64,000 bases of DNA from Pontederia crassipes (lineage: Eukaryota > Streptophyta > Magnoliopsida > Commelinales > Pontederiaceae). The notes under the pieces were generated by a model. That model worked only from the letters and a program-made list of their open reading frames with translations. It made no database searches and had not been told where the DNA came from. Every line of letters begins with the position of its first letter. The stretch's first letter is position 1. The position numbers and the translations under genes were made by a program. The stretch lies in NCBI GenBank assembly GCA_030549335.1, contig CM060196.1:23704501-23768500 (forward strand). The letters are read 5' to 3'. Of this stretch, positions 1 to 9,929 are shown piece after piece.

Positions 1-1775
1 AGATTATGAGCAAAATTATCCTACACATGATTTGGAGCTTGTTGCCATAATCTTTGCACTAAAAATTTGGAGGCATTATTTGTATGGAGCAACGTTTGAA
101 ATATTTACACCACAAAAGTTTGAAATACTTATTTTCACAGAAGGAATTAAATATGAGACAAAGAAGATGGATGGATTTGTTAAAAGACTACGACTACTCT
201 ATTCAATATCATTCGGGCAAGGCGAATATAGTAGCAGATGCATTGAGTAGAAAGTCAACCTTTTTAGCTAACATGATGGTTAGCGAGTGGAAACTTTTGG
301 AACAATTAAGGGATTCAAGTTTTAAATTTATAGAGAAGACTCCTAATGGAATTTTAGCTACAATGAAGGTGGAACCCACATTGATACGAAGGATCAAAGA
401 AGCTCAGCAAAAGGATCCTAAGTTGTTAGCATTGCAAACTACAAGAAAAGAAGAACAAAATCTAGACTTTCAGATGCATGAAGATGGGATACTAAGGTGT
501 GGGAACAGGATTTGCGTTCCTAACGATACTGAGTTACGAAGAGTGATTTTAGAAGAGGCACATCAAACACCTTATAGTGTGCACCCAAAAAATACTAAAA
601 TGTACCAGAACCTGAAGAAGCATTATTGGTGGAGTGACATGAAGAAGGATATTGCTGAATTTGTATCGAAATGTTTGACATGTCAACAAATTAAAGCAGA
701 ACATAAGAAACCTGGAGGTACATTACAACCACTTCCTATTCCTCAGTAGAAATGGGAAGACATAAACATGGATTTTATTCAAGGACTACCAAGGACTAGT
801 AAAGGGCACAACACAATATGGGTGATAGTGGATCGATTAACAAAATCGGCTCACTTTATACCTATTCGGATGGACTATTCTTTGAACAAGTTGGCATAAA
901 TTTATATTTAGGAGATTGTTCGACTACATGGAGTTCCAACTAGTATTACCTCTGATCGAGATCCTCGTTTCACATCGCATTTACAGTTTAGTTCTGCCTT
1001 TCATCCTCAGACGGATGGACAATCAGAAAGGACTATTCAGACTCTAGAAGATATGCTTCGTGCATGTGTTTTGGACTTTGGGGGAAATTGGGATGATCAT
1101 ATAGCTCTTACAGAATTCGCTTATAACAATAGCTATCATAGTAGCATCGAAATGGCACCATATGAGGCATTATATGGAAGAAGTTGTAGGTCTCCTATTT
1201 GTTGGGAAGAAATTGGTGAGAAACAATTAATAGGTCTAGTATTAGTTCAAACCACTACCGAGAAGATCAGAGTTGTTCAAGAAAAACTTAAAGTGGCACA
1301 GAATAGATAGAAAAGTTATGTTGATAATCGTCGAAGACCTCTTGAGTTTCAGCAAGGAGATCATGTTTTCTTAAAGGTATCGCCATCAAAAGGTGTCACA
1401 AGGTTCGGAAAGAAAGGAAAACTAAGTCCGCGATACATAGGACCATTTGAAATACTCGAGCGAGTTGGATCGATTGCTTATCGTTTGGCCCTACCTCCTC
1501 ATATGGAAAACGTGCATGATGTATTTCATGTATCTATGTTACGAAAGTATGAGCCAGATCCATCACATGTAATTGAATATGAGCCCATTGATTGGGAGGA
1601 AGACATGTCCTACATCGAACAACCGATACGTATTTTAGATCGAAAGGAACAAGTGCTCTGGTCTAAAAGGATTCCTTTGGTGAAGGTATTGCGGCAACAT
1701 CATAATGTTGAGGAAGCCACATGGGAGACTAAGCAAGATATGCATAAGCGATATCCATATTTGTTTGGTCATTAA
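1..1775 (+). pseudogene. Ty3/gypsy pol remnant: RNase H end, integrase, chromodomain-like tail
   Basis: This is the 3' part of a retrotransposon polyprotein whose 5' part lies left of the window. The first ~250 bases give the end of RNase H ([17 protein letters not shown], then [13 protein letters not shown] and VADALSRK). An HHCC-type zinc region follows, ending CLTCQQIK near 676-695. The integrase core has its acidic residues in [15 protein letters not shown] and TIQTLEDML. The end, VFHVSMLRKY followed by IPLVKV and EEATWE, is the usual C-terminus of plant Ty3/gypsy elements with a chromodomain-like module. It is dead: there is a frameshift near 108, a stop at 747-749, further stops near 896-920 and at 1308-1310, and an internal deletion in the core just before the FHPQTDG stretch (near 985). 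After the first frameshift all parts stay in one frame, so decay is moderate. Confidence 0.93.
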
Positions 1776-1821
1776 GGTACGTTAAATTTCGAGGACGAAA
1801 TTTTTTTTAAGGGGGGTAGAA
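1776..1821 (+). other. Polypurine tract and 3' untranslated stretch of the element
   Basis: Just after the pol stop come the phrase ttcgaggacgaaatt and a purine tract, aaggggggtaga at 1809-1820, directly before the TG of the LTR. The same phrase and tract precede the 3' LTRs of the other two Ty3/gypsy elements here (near 28460-28492 and 44140-44176). This tract primes plus-strand DNA synthesis in the family. Confidence 0.8.
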
Positions 1822-4815
1822 TGTAATATTCCTAAGTTAATCATGCATGATTAGTTGTATGAATGTGATGTTATATTATCTTATTGATAATCTCTATGAA
1901 TGTGATGTTAAGACTTACACTTCAATATCAACTAAAGTGCGAAAGCGATGGGAATTTACTTAAGGCACGAAAATGTGATTTTCAGAAAAGTGAAAATTTG
2001 GAAAATTAAAGTCCCAGTAATTGTTCCTATATATGAAAGAATTCTAAATGTGATTTTTAAGAATTTTTAGGAGGTGTATGAGTTAGGTAAAACGTAGACA
2101 CAAAATCGAAAAATCTGTGAAATCGCAATTTTTGTTCTTCGGACAAAAATTTAGATTTCGATTCCTTAGTTATTTATTTTTCTAAATATTTTATTTGAAT
2201 CCAAATGAGGGGTAGTTTCTTATTTACATGTAATGTCTTAAGTAAATAAATAAATAAATGAAAAATGCATAAGCCATATAAACAAGGGTATTTTTGGAAA
2301 ATTGGTTTCCATCGGTTGAAGTCGGTTCCCCTTCCTTTTAATACTTATCCTTTGAGCTTTTACTACCTTCTTCTGCCCTATTCACCACCCTTGGACGAAA
2401 TTAGGAAAAGAGAAAGTATAAGACACCATACTACATGATTGAAGCAAATTAGAAAAAGAGAAGAGGCAACTAGGGTTTTAAAGTTTGGTAAGTTCCTATT
2501 TCATTTTCTTTGGTTTTTAACTACATAATTCTTAATTAGGGTGACTCTGAACCTTTCTTGAACATGGGGCAAAACTCATGTTGTTCATGGGTAAGATTAA
2601 CCCTAGCCATGTTCAATTGATTCATGAATCTTTAGCTACATAATTCAATACCATCGAGTGATCCAAAAATTATGAAATTTATTCTGATTGATCCCCTATG
2701 AGTCTAATTTCATTGAGCTTTGGAATCAAGTTAATATGATTTCTGTAGATAAAGTTATGCTCTTATCTTTGAGGTACTATCACTCTGTCCGCTGAAATTG
2801 CTACCCGAATTTGTAAATTATGTATTAAATTCAATATGTCGTGGAATTCTTTGATAGGTTATGGTGTTATAGACATTGATGTTAGGTTTCATTTACCATT
2901 AGAATCACTAAATAATGATATGATTAGCGAAAGTTGTAAATAATTTACCGAGCCTTACTCAGTCTGTCAGGAGGGAGCTTAGGGCAGATTATGCTAGTAT
3001 TGGTTAAATTTATTGTGCTCAGTATAATTAGATATAAATTCAAATAATTTTATGAGTTGCACCTTAGGATGCCTGCTATTTGGGAAAATTAAAATAATCA
3101 GAACATGGAAGGCTTATTATTTTATATAAATCATAAAATTAAGGTTACCCAGTCTATCAAGACATAAGAACAACATAAAAGTTAGGCTGAATGTTGATTT
3201 TCACGAGAGCAAACCATAGTGAAGTAGGAAATGAAACTTTTACAGAATAATGTCTCTGTAATATGAAAGTAAAGAAAATTAGAATGATGTCATTTGGGTA
3301 TGTATATAAGAATATATGGATTTTTCTTTACTATGTGTGCAATCTGTTATATTATTAGGTCAATCCTTATGCTTAATAGTTACTTAAGTTATAAGAGTAA
3401 ATACTTAAGGTTCATATACCTAAGCAATTAATTATGTTTCATGTGTGATAGGATTGTGTTCAGATCACAGTAGTAATGTGTTTCTTACTATTATTATTAT
3501 AGGAGTAGAAGAATAAAGTAGTGAACAAGGAAAGGAAAACATTTTGCTAGCCCTTATAGGTAAGTTATTTTCTCTTACTCTATGTTTTCACCTCTTTTGA
3601 ATTCGGTGTGACATCTATTATTATATGTATTGAATATGTTTTGGAATTCTATGAATTGGTTTTGAGAAATGCAATTATGGAAAGTTTATGAGATATGATA
3701 TGAATGGATTGCGATGAGTGCAATCTTGTTCATTTTAAAACAGTATTGAATATGATTCATCTTCTGATATTCAGAAGATATTTGTTATACAAGGAATTGT
3801 GCATCGACATCCATTTGTATTTGCATATATAATGGTTAGAGCTAAGTGCTACATCGCTGATCACGATGGGAGCAACCTCTAGAATTCAATGCATCATTTT
3901 TGTTCCTCGGATATGGGATGAGATAGAGTGGAGCTAAGTGCCATGCGGAACTAAGTGCCACATCGTGAGTAGTCGCGATGGGGTCACCTCTAGAATTCGT
4001 AGGGGCTACCTCTAGAATCCATCTATCGCTATATGATTGTTCTCCGAAAGGGATGAGATAGAATGGAGCTAAGTGTTACATCGCCGATCACGATGGGAGC
4101 CACATCTAGAATCTACCTACCGACCAATTGTCAGTTGGTGATCCGTGCATACATATGAGAGTGTTGCATTGCGTACACATGTTTGATATGTTTAAGTGAC
4201 AATGAATGTAAATTGAGTGCAATACTTTTGATTGGGATGTTATATATATATTTGATAAATGTATGAAGATATTGACTTTGATATTATGATTAATGCATAT
4301 ATGTTTATGTCTCCTCGAATTTATTAGATAGTAACACATAGCTTATGAGTTATCAGCTTACTGAGCTATTATTTGCTCACAGTGTTATTGTACACTTTTT
4401 CATATCAGTAGAAGTTTTGGGAGCGCGAGAGACAGCCTTAGCAGAGTGTGGATCCTTTTTGCTGCTAAGGTATTGAGAAGTTATGTACTCCACTGCGCGT
4501 GTTAGATAGAAGACTTGCACCTCTCATATTCCTCCGTTGGGATATGGAGGGAGTTTGATATGTGCTATATATGAAAAGTAATTTTATATCTTGTAAAATG
4601 TGAATCTTTTATGACTATGTGGTGGTGTAAATCCTAAGGTTGTTACATACTTTGAATGATTAATATAAACTGCGTGATTTGCTTATATGTGTTATCATTT
4701 TCTTGTATTATCTAGAGGAGTTATGCACAATTTTTTAAAAAAAAATTAATATTTGATCGTCTGTAATTAGTCGCGAACTCTTATTTAAATCACCGTTTAA
4801 ATCGGGATCGTGACA
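1822..4815 (+). repeat. 3' LTR (~3.0 kb) of the Ty3/gypsy element
   Basis: It starts TGTAATATTCC right after the polypurine tract and ends GGGATCGTGACA, giving TG...CA ends and a length near 2994 bases. The boundaries are supported by an inverted relative at 47819-51140 that starts and ends with the same motifs. The five bases after it (gcgtg, 4816-4820) may be the target-site duplication, but the 5' copy is outside the window. The LTR is AT-rich and contains an internal sub-repeat cluster at about 3835-4120. I see no coding region in it. Confidence 0.85.
3835..4120 (+). repeat. Tandem sub-repeats inside the 3 kb LTR
   Basis: Three to four degenerate copies of a unit run 'gctaagtg.cacatcg..gatcacgatggg..cacctctagaat', separated by 'gggatgagatagagtgga'. 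The same cluster appears inverted in the solo LTR at about 48465-48760, so it belongs to the family. Repeats at this position in an LTR are often in the promoter/enhancer part; that role is inference. Confidence 0.75.
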
Positions 4816-4939
4816 GCGTGTATGAAAGTTGAGGAGAGGAGAATGGAATTTAATGTTAAGTTATTAAATTTAATATAACAATCTAATCATCATCCAACAA
4901 TTTAGATTCATTGAATGCATCTTGGTTCTACAACTTTCG

Positions 4940-4941
<2 letters not shown>

Positions 4942-4988
<47 letters not shown>
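4942..4988. repeat. (TA)n microsatellite
   Basis: An uninterrupted run of alternating T and A of about 47 bases. It lies at the left edge of the duplicated MCTP segment: homology with the second copy begins directly after it. Confidence 0.97.
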
Positions 4989-4990
<2 letters not shown>

Positions 4991-5056
4991 TACTAACAAG
5001 ACCAAACTATGCAGGCGTGCGTGATATATATGTCCTTAGGACAGGAGCACAATCAT

Positions 5057-5062
5057 TTTATT
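5057..5062 (-). terminator. Probable polyadenylation signal of MCTP copy 1
   Basis: On the minus strand AATAAA lies about 90 bases after the stop codon, in the expected place for a near-upstream polyadenylation element. In the pseudogene copy the matching site is changed (cattttatt has become catttgatg near 18396), consistent with lost constraint. Confidence 0.5.
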
Positions 5063-5150
5063 CTAATTTCTTATATCAAGCCCCACGTAACTATTTTAAA
5101 GTACCCAAAGATACAGATGAGGACCTGAAAGTTTTGGAAAATTCTTCCGT

Positions 5151-8093
5151 TCAGATCAAACTGTCTGCCCTGGTGGGCAATCGCCGGAAAAAATTCATCG
5201 CCCAAGATGGCGTCTTGTGCCGAAACTTGGGGTGCCGCATGAGGTAGAACCCGCCGAGGAAGATAACCACCTGGATGGGGGTCGCATAGAACACCAGCGC
5301 GGCCAGCAGGCAGAACACCATGAACATGGCCGTGGCACGGGGGTCTCTCCATGTCAGCAGCAGTTGCAGCCGCTCACCCTGCGTCGCGATGTTCCCGATG
5401 ATGGTTTGCATCTTTCCGGCCAGATGCCTCAGCTTGTCATACCTCATCCGGATAATATCGGGGGTCTGGGTTGTCGGGAACCTATCGAACTCCTCGTCGA
5501 GATCGTCCGGCGACGAGGAGTCGGCCTGAGACAACTTTATGTCCATGTGGGGCGGGTGGAGGAGTCGGAACCGGTAGTGCCACACCCCTATGAGGAACAT
5601 GTAGAGGAAGACCGTCGGAAATATGAGCTCTGGGAAGCAGACGAGCATGACGAACAGGATGTGGACTAAGACGGTTGTCATGGGGTTGTTCCAGTTGCAC
5701 ACGCCCTGGAACCATTTCCATATGGCCATGGGCCCTGCGAACACGTTTACTAGCCGGAAGTAGTTGGCCTTGCTTCGGCGCATGCTCCACAGGTGCGTCT
5801 CCGCGTCGGACATATACTCCACCACCTCCCGCCTCAGGGGCGGCTCCATGCGGCTGAGCCGATCTGCCACGATCTGGACGGCGATATGGCGCAGCCTCTC
5901 TTGGTCAAGCGGATTCATCGGCTTCGTATAGTGCATCTTTGGCAGGAGGGGTTTCGAGTATAGGTACATAGCCTCAATCATGGAGGTCGTGGAGAAGCGG
6001 ATGGCCAGGTGGAGCTCCCCCATATTCTTGACGCCGGAGGGTAGGAGGACGAGGAGAGGGTACGTGTGCGAGTAGACGCGCCCGGTGTGAAGCGTGGAGA
6101 GGCGGATGCGCACCTTGCCGATGATGGCGTCCCTGTTGCCGTGGGAGCTCCCGGAGCCCTTCTCGTCGAGGTTGTGATTGTCGAAGACGCCGATGGTGAG
6201 GACGGTGCCGTGGTCGTAGACGTCCCAGGTGTACTGCTCCTGGAACTTGGGGTTCGGGTCGTCGACGACGGTGCGGGTACGCACCCACTTCTGGCCGTAC
6301 TTGGCGACGCAGTAGGCGTCGCAGGTGCCCTTTCCGTCGCGAGTCTTTGTGGGATGGAGGCGGTCGGCTTTCAGGATGCCCAGCTCGAGCAGCCCGATGG
6401 GGTGGGACTTCCAAAGTTGCTTCGCCGTAGGCCGGAGATCGCTGCTGTAGTGCGTGGGCTCGTGGAGTACGTGGTAACCGCCGTCCAGAGACGCGCGGAC
6501 TTGTATCTTGCTGGCGAACTTGTCCTCCTTCAGTTGGTCCACGTCGATGGTCACCTCCTTCTTGAGGTCGTGCCACTTCTCCCGCACCTTCCGGTCATCG
6601 TGGCGCTTCTCTATCTGCGAGAGAGGCAGGTGGACTTGCCCAATGACTTCGTCTTTGTTGGGTCCAACCTGGTCCTCCACTGACAGAAGCAACTGCTCTT
6701 CGAACGGCTCGGCGGCCACAAAGATGAACTCATTGTTCCAAACGTAGTACGACGTCGGTGATCGAATTGCCGACGTTTTATACATCTGCCTGCCCAGTTG
6801 CACCCTGCACTGGACGTTCGGGTGCTTGCTTCGGTCCTTTGAATAGACATCCTGGGCGGCGATGACTTCGACGCGAAGGTACCAAATCCTGGGCGCGTGG
6901 TAGACCTTCGCACGGTGTTGGTTGTTGAGGCCGGAGAAGCCGGCGCCCTTCAAGTTTTCGTAGTGCGTCGCGTAAGCGAAACACTCGTCCGCCTGCGTGC
7001 CATGCCAGACGGCAAGCATCAGCTCGCCCTTCACCTTGTCCCCCTTCTTGTCCTCGAGCCGGTACCACTCCGGCGCCAGCGGGCTGTCAGGGGGAACCCG
7101 CTTGGGCACTTCGTTCAGCTCGAAGCGCACACGCCCAACGAAGTCGTCCCGCCCTATGTCCTTGTCCTTCACCACCACGTCCACGACCGTCGCCTGGAGC
7201 CGATCTTTGCTGAAAGAGAACACTTCGTTCCACTCGGGATTCTGGTTCTTCTCGAAGTACTTGGTCTCTCCCTTGTAGTTCCCCAGCTTCACCTCCACAT
7301 ACGGGTCGAGGCTCCCCGTGATGTCCATAGCCGGAAGATCGCGCGCCTTCACGACCCGCACGAAGAGGTACTCCATTTTTTCGACCAGGTCGAAGGCGCC
7401 GGCGTGCGTACCCTCCGGTATCACTCGACCGCCGACGACCCGCCCGCCTCCGAGGGAAGGACTGGTCTCCTTCACTCTGTCTGCTGTTTGCTGACCGAAC
7501 GGAGGAGGTATCCAGCGAGTGTCCACTCCCGCCATTGCCGTCACGCCCCGGAATGCAGGGTCGCTACCAACCGTAGCAGTAGCACGGGAATAGTATTGCG
7601 GCGGCTGCCGTGGCTGTTCCTCTCTAGAGACGTTAAAGAAGGACTGAACCGGGTCAACGGGGGCCGTGGATGCCCTGATGGAAGGGTCGTCGGTGATGAA
7701 CAACTTGAGGCTGAGCTCGCCGCGGACGCGGGAGAACACCTTGAGTCCGTACTTCTCCAGAGGATAAGCAAGGGCTTCGCCGGCCGCGTCGGCGTGGGAG
7801 AAGAAGGAGCTCCCGGGGAGCTTGACTCTTCCGAGGAAGGCCTTGTTGCGGCTCGCCCTGTCGACGTGGTAGACGACGGCCTCCAGGGGCTTGTCCTGGA
7901 GAGCAGAAGAGTCGGTGACGTTGAAGTAGAAGATCTCGTTCCAGACGGGGTTAACGTCCTTCTCCTTCACGGTGGTTCGGAACGTTTGGCCGTCGAAGTG
8001 GAGCTCAACACAGGGGTTGGCGGCGCCGTGGCCGTCCTTGGGCACGAGGTCGTGCGCGCTGACCACCACCACGCCGAGCTTGAGACTGCTCAT
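5151..8093 (-). CDS. MCTP: MCTP family protein (four C2 domains + C-terminal transmembrane region), FTIP/QUIRKY-like
   Basis: Intact single-exon ORF of 980 residues, starting at ATG 8093-8091. C2 domains lie at about residues 1-133, 241-365, 402-520 and 565-700. The phosphoribosyltransferase C-terminal (PRT_C) domain follows, with hydrophobic segments at about 804-838 and 919-952, and the tail ends FFRRLPTRADSLI. The second C2 has the fullest set of calcium-binding acidic residues (D257, D263, D310, D312, D316); the first and third lack several. Known relatives are tethers between endoplasmic reticulum and plasma membrane at plasmodesmata, act in cell-to-cell traffic (FTIP1 with florigen, QUIRKY with a receptor kinase), and are anchored in the ER by the C-terminal segments. 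The extra N-terminal C2 separates it from three-C2 members such as FTIP1. A one-exon CDS with a leader intron is normal for the family. Which member it is cannot be decided by eye. Confidence 0.96.
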   Translation of the reverse strand: MSSLKLGVVVVSAHDLVPKDGHGAANPCVELHFDGQTFRTTVKEKDVNPVWNEIFYFNVTDSSALQDKPLEAVVYHVDRASRNKAFLGRVKLPGSSFFSHADAAGEALAYPLEKYGLKVFSRVRGELSLKLFITDDPSIRASTAPVDPVQSFFNVSREEQPRQPPQYYSRATATVGSDPAFRGVTAMAGVDTRWIPPPFGQQTADRVKETSPSLGGGRVVGGRVIPEGTHAGAFDLVEKMEYLFVRVVKARDLPAMDITGSLDPYVEVKLGNYKGETKYFEKNQNPEWNEVFSFSKDRLQATVVDVVVKDKDIGRDDFVGRVRFELNEVPKRVPPDSPLAPEWYRLEDKKGDKVKGELMLAVWHGTQADECFAYATHYENLKGAGFSGLNNQHRAKVYHAPRIWYLRVEVIAAQDVYSKDRSKHPNVQCRVQLGRQMYKTSAIRSPTSYYVWNNEFIFVAAEPFEEQLLLSVEDQVGPNKDEVIGQVHLPLSQIEKRHDDRKVREKWHDLKKEVTIDVDQLKEDKFASKIQVRASLDGGYHVLHEPTHYSSDLRPTAKQLWKSHPIGLLELGILKADRLHPTKTRDGKGTCDAYCVAKYGQKWVRTRTVVDDPNPKFQEQYTWDVYDHGTVLTIGVFDNHNLDEKGSGSSHGNRDAIIGKVRIRLSTLHTGRVYSHTYPLLVLLPSGVKNMGELHLAIRFSTTSMIEAMYLYSKPLLPKMHYTKPMNPLDQERLRHIAVQIVADRLSRMEPPLRREVVEYMSDAETHLWSMRRSKANYFRLVNVFAGPMAIWKWFQGVCNWNNPMTTVLVHILFVMLVCFPELIFPTVFLYMFLIGVWHYRFRLLHPPHMDIKLSQADSSSPDDLDEEFDRFPTTQTPDIIRMRYDKLRHLAGKMQTIIGNIATQGERLQLLLTWRDPRATAMFMVFCLLAALVFYATPIQVVIFLGGFYLMRHPKFRHKTPSWAMNFFRRLPTRADSLI

Positions 8094-8158
8094 TTTGCCT
8101 GCTTAGTTGGGCACTTGGCGGCAGTAGCTGGTACGCTTTCGCCTGCTGAAACGGATAC
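8094..8158 (-). other. 5' leader exon 2 of MCTP copy 1
   Basis: A short untranslated stretch between a good acceptor (tttgctctgttcag, AG at 8160-8159) and the ATG. The second gene copy has the same acceptor and almost the same exon. Confidence 0.6.
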
Positions 8159-9557
8159 CTGAACAGAGCAAATGCACGACGCAGGTTAAGCATCAAAACT
8201 GAAGCGAGCAGTTGGAAGAAAGGGTCAAGCTGAGAACTGGTTCTGAACATATAATTGTGTCCTTTAGAAGTGTTACGTGTGTACTGCCAAAAGTATAAGA
8301 AATAAATGGTATAGAAAAAGGGGATCAAAGACTGCTTTTGAGATGACATAGTCAAAATATATAATTTTAATTATTTTATTTAGATTAAAATATTTTTTTA
8401 TTCACCATACATATTTTTTTCTCTTTTTACGTTAATTTGATTTTTTTATGAAAAAGTCAAAACTAGTAGTCATATATTATATTTTAAAAAATACACATAT
8501 TATACTATAATCTTTTATAAATATACACATATATTCTATTGTTAATGTAATAACATATTATAATTGCGTAGGTTCACAAAATTAAAAGGTCTTATCATAT
8601 ATATTTTAGTATCGTATAATTACAAAAAGTGACGCCGATAAATAAGTGTAAAAAGATTAAAAAAAAAACTAGTCATCAATCCACGGCTAAGATCAGATTA
8701 TTACTAATCATTTTTTATGATAATTACCTACTCTCTAATTATGATCAAGTTCCCTGCTCTGATTGCTTAAACTTTTGTAGTTCAAACCAAAATCAACATA
8801 TTTAATAGTTTTCCATGCACACCTTTGCCTGCAAAGTCATCTAAAGGCTCCAAAAGTCAATGTACCTTCCGAGTTTAGACAGAGTCAGACCGAGAGGTTG
8901 AGAGGTCACTCGTTCCACATACAAGTGGCAATACCATTAAAGTTTCTTGTTATTTTCTTCTTCATTCTTGTCTGATAACATTGTTTGAATTCTATCGCAA
9001 TCTCAAGCAAAGATTTAAAAGCAAACTCGGCACAGTATGAGATACTTTCTTCTTGTGTGTGTGGAGGGTAAAATACAGTATGAGATACTTGATAAGAATC
9101 AGATTTTTGCCTCATGTTTATGCATATACAATCAGATTTTTTTCTCTGATTAAGGCTACTTAATTAAGTGGGGGTTTGTGCAAAGCCCTCAAGACCTTAC
9201 TGTATATCGGCATAATCAAGAGAAATATACAGAAGTGATCAAAGTTCGAGTCCTGGAATGGAAAATATTTGCTGACAGAAACTTGTGCCTTATCACTACA
9301 ATCATACGAACTGAAATTTTAAATATTAAAGAGCAGCTTGTAACAGGAGAAGATTAGGAAAAAAGTATGCTTCTGAGCAAGCTTCCTGTTTCTCAGCAAT
9401 ACAATTCGTATCTGTTCTTTGATGCAAACAGGAAGAGGATGCACTTCCGTGCTGATGCTTAAATTTCCAAACATATTTCAGAAACATTATGGAAAAAAAA
9501 ACAGATGATCGATTAACAAACAGCAAGCGGAGCAAGAGAATTAGAGGGATTACTCAC
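8159..9557 (-). other. Intron in the 5' leader of MCTP copy 1
   Basis: Inferred intron of about 1.4 kb. The donor GTGAGT is at 9557-9552, after ...tcggaaggg, and the acceptor ...ctgttcag at 8160-8159. Both sites are kept in copy 2, where the intron is only about 742 bases because the stretch matching 8231-8890 is missing. That stretch is AT-rich and I see no gene in it. No transcript evidence is available; the splice sites are the whole case. Confidence 0.6.
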
Positions 9558-9890
9558 CCTTCCGACTTCCGAGCCAAAACTCCTGTGCGTTGCTTCAATA
9601 CCATATACAGAGAGTTAGAATTGGAGCAAGAACTTGGAACAGAGAAGAACTAAAAGCAGCACACAGAAGGAAGACTTCGAGAGAGAGGAGAAAAAAGAAG
9701 TACACGGAAGAGGGGGGAAGACAGAGAGAGAGAGAGATGAGGAGGAGGAGAGAGAGGCAGAGGGGGTGTGGTGATCATGATAGAGTTCAGTGGGAATATG
9801 AGGTAGAATCCTCTCCATGGCCACCCTCTCAGGACAAACACATCTCTCTCAAGCTTTTCTGCTGCTGCTATCTTCCTTTTTTTCTTCTTT
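9558..9890 (-). other. Non-coding leader exon 1 of MCTP copy 1
   Basis: On the minus strand this is strongly pyrimidine-rich (a CT-repeat block at about 9700-9780), typical of plant 5' untranslated regions. It ends at the GTGAGT donor. The start is estimated from a TATA-like box near 9912-9918, so the outer boundary is uncertain. An upstream ORF lies inside it. Confidence 0.5.
9615..9818 (-). CDS. Upstream ORF in MCTP leader exon 1 (67 codons)
   Basis: It opens at ATG 9818-9816 (MERILPHIPTELYHDHH) and closes in the sequence ...CSKFLLQF. It is serine-rich in the middle because it reads through the CT repeats, then hydrophobic (VLLLVLL). The matching ORF in copy 2 (22473-22270) has the same start, stop and length and almost the same ends, with compensating small indels in the middle. 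If translated it would reduce MCTP translation. The low-complexity core means it could be chance. No ribosome data. Confidence 0.3.
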   Translation of the reverse strand: MERILPHIPTELYHDHHTPSASLSSSSSLSLSVFPPLPCTSFFSSLSKSSFCVLLLVLLCSKFLLQF

Positions 9891-9904
9891 TTCTCCTCTG
9901 TTGT

Positions 9905-9925
9905 GGCACTTCTATTTAATGATGG
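9905..9925 (-). promoter_or_regulatory. TATA-like core promoter of MCTP copy 1
   Basis: The minus strand reads cattaaatagaag (9921-9909), a TATA-like box at a sensible distance upstream of the CT-rich leader. The second copy has atttaaatagaag at the matching place. Confidence 0.35.
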
Positions 9926-9929
9926 ATAC

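Noticed and set aside
5217-8162. Long ORFs on the plus strand opposite the MCTP gene, up to 421 codons
   Set aside because: They are antisense shadows of a GC-rich coding sequence. They have no recognisable domains and follow the codon pattern of the MCTP frame.
9590-9919. Arginine-rich plus-strand ORF (109 codons) over the leader exon
   Set aside because: It is the complement of the CT-rich leader and its composition reflects the GA repeats. The upstream ORF on the minus strand is the better candidate.
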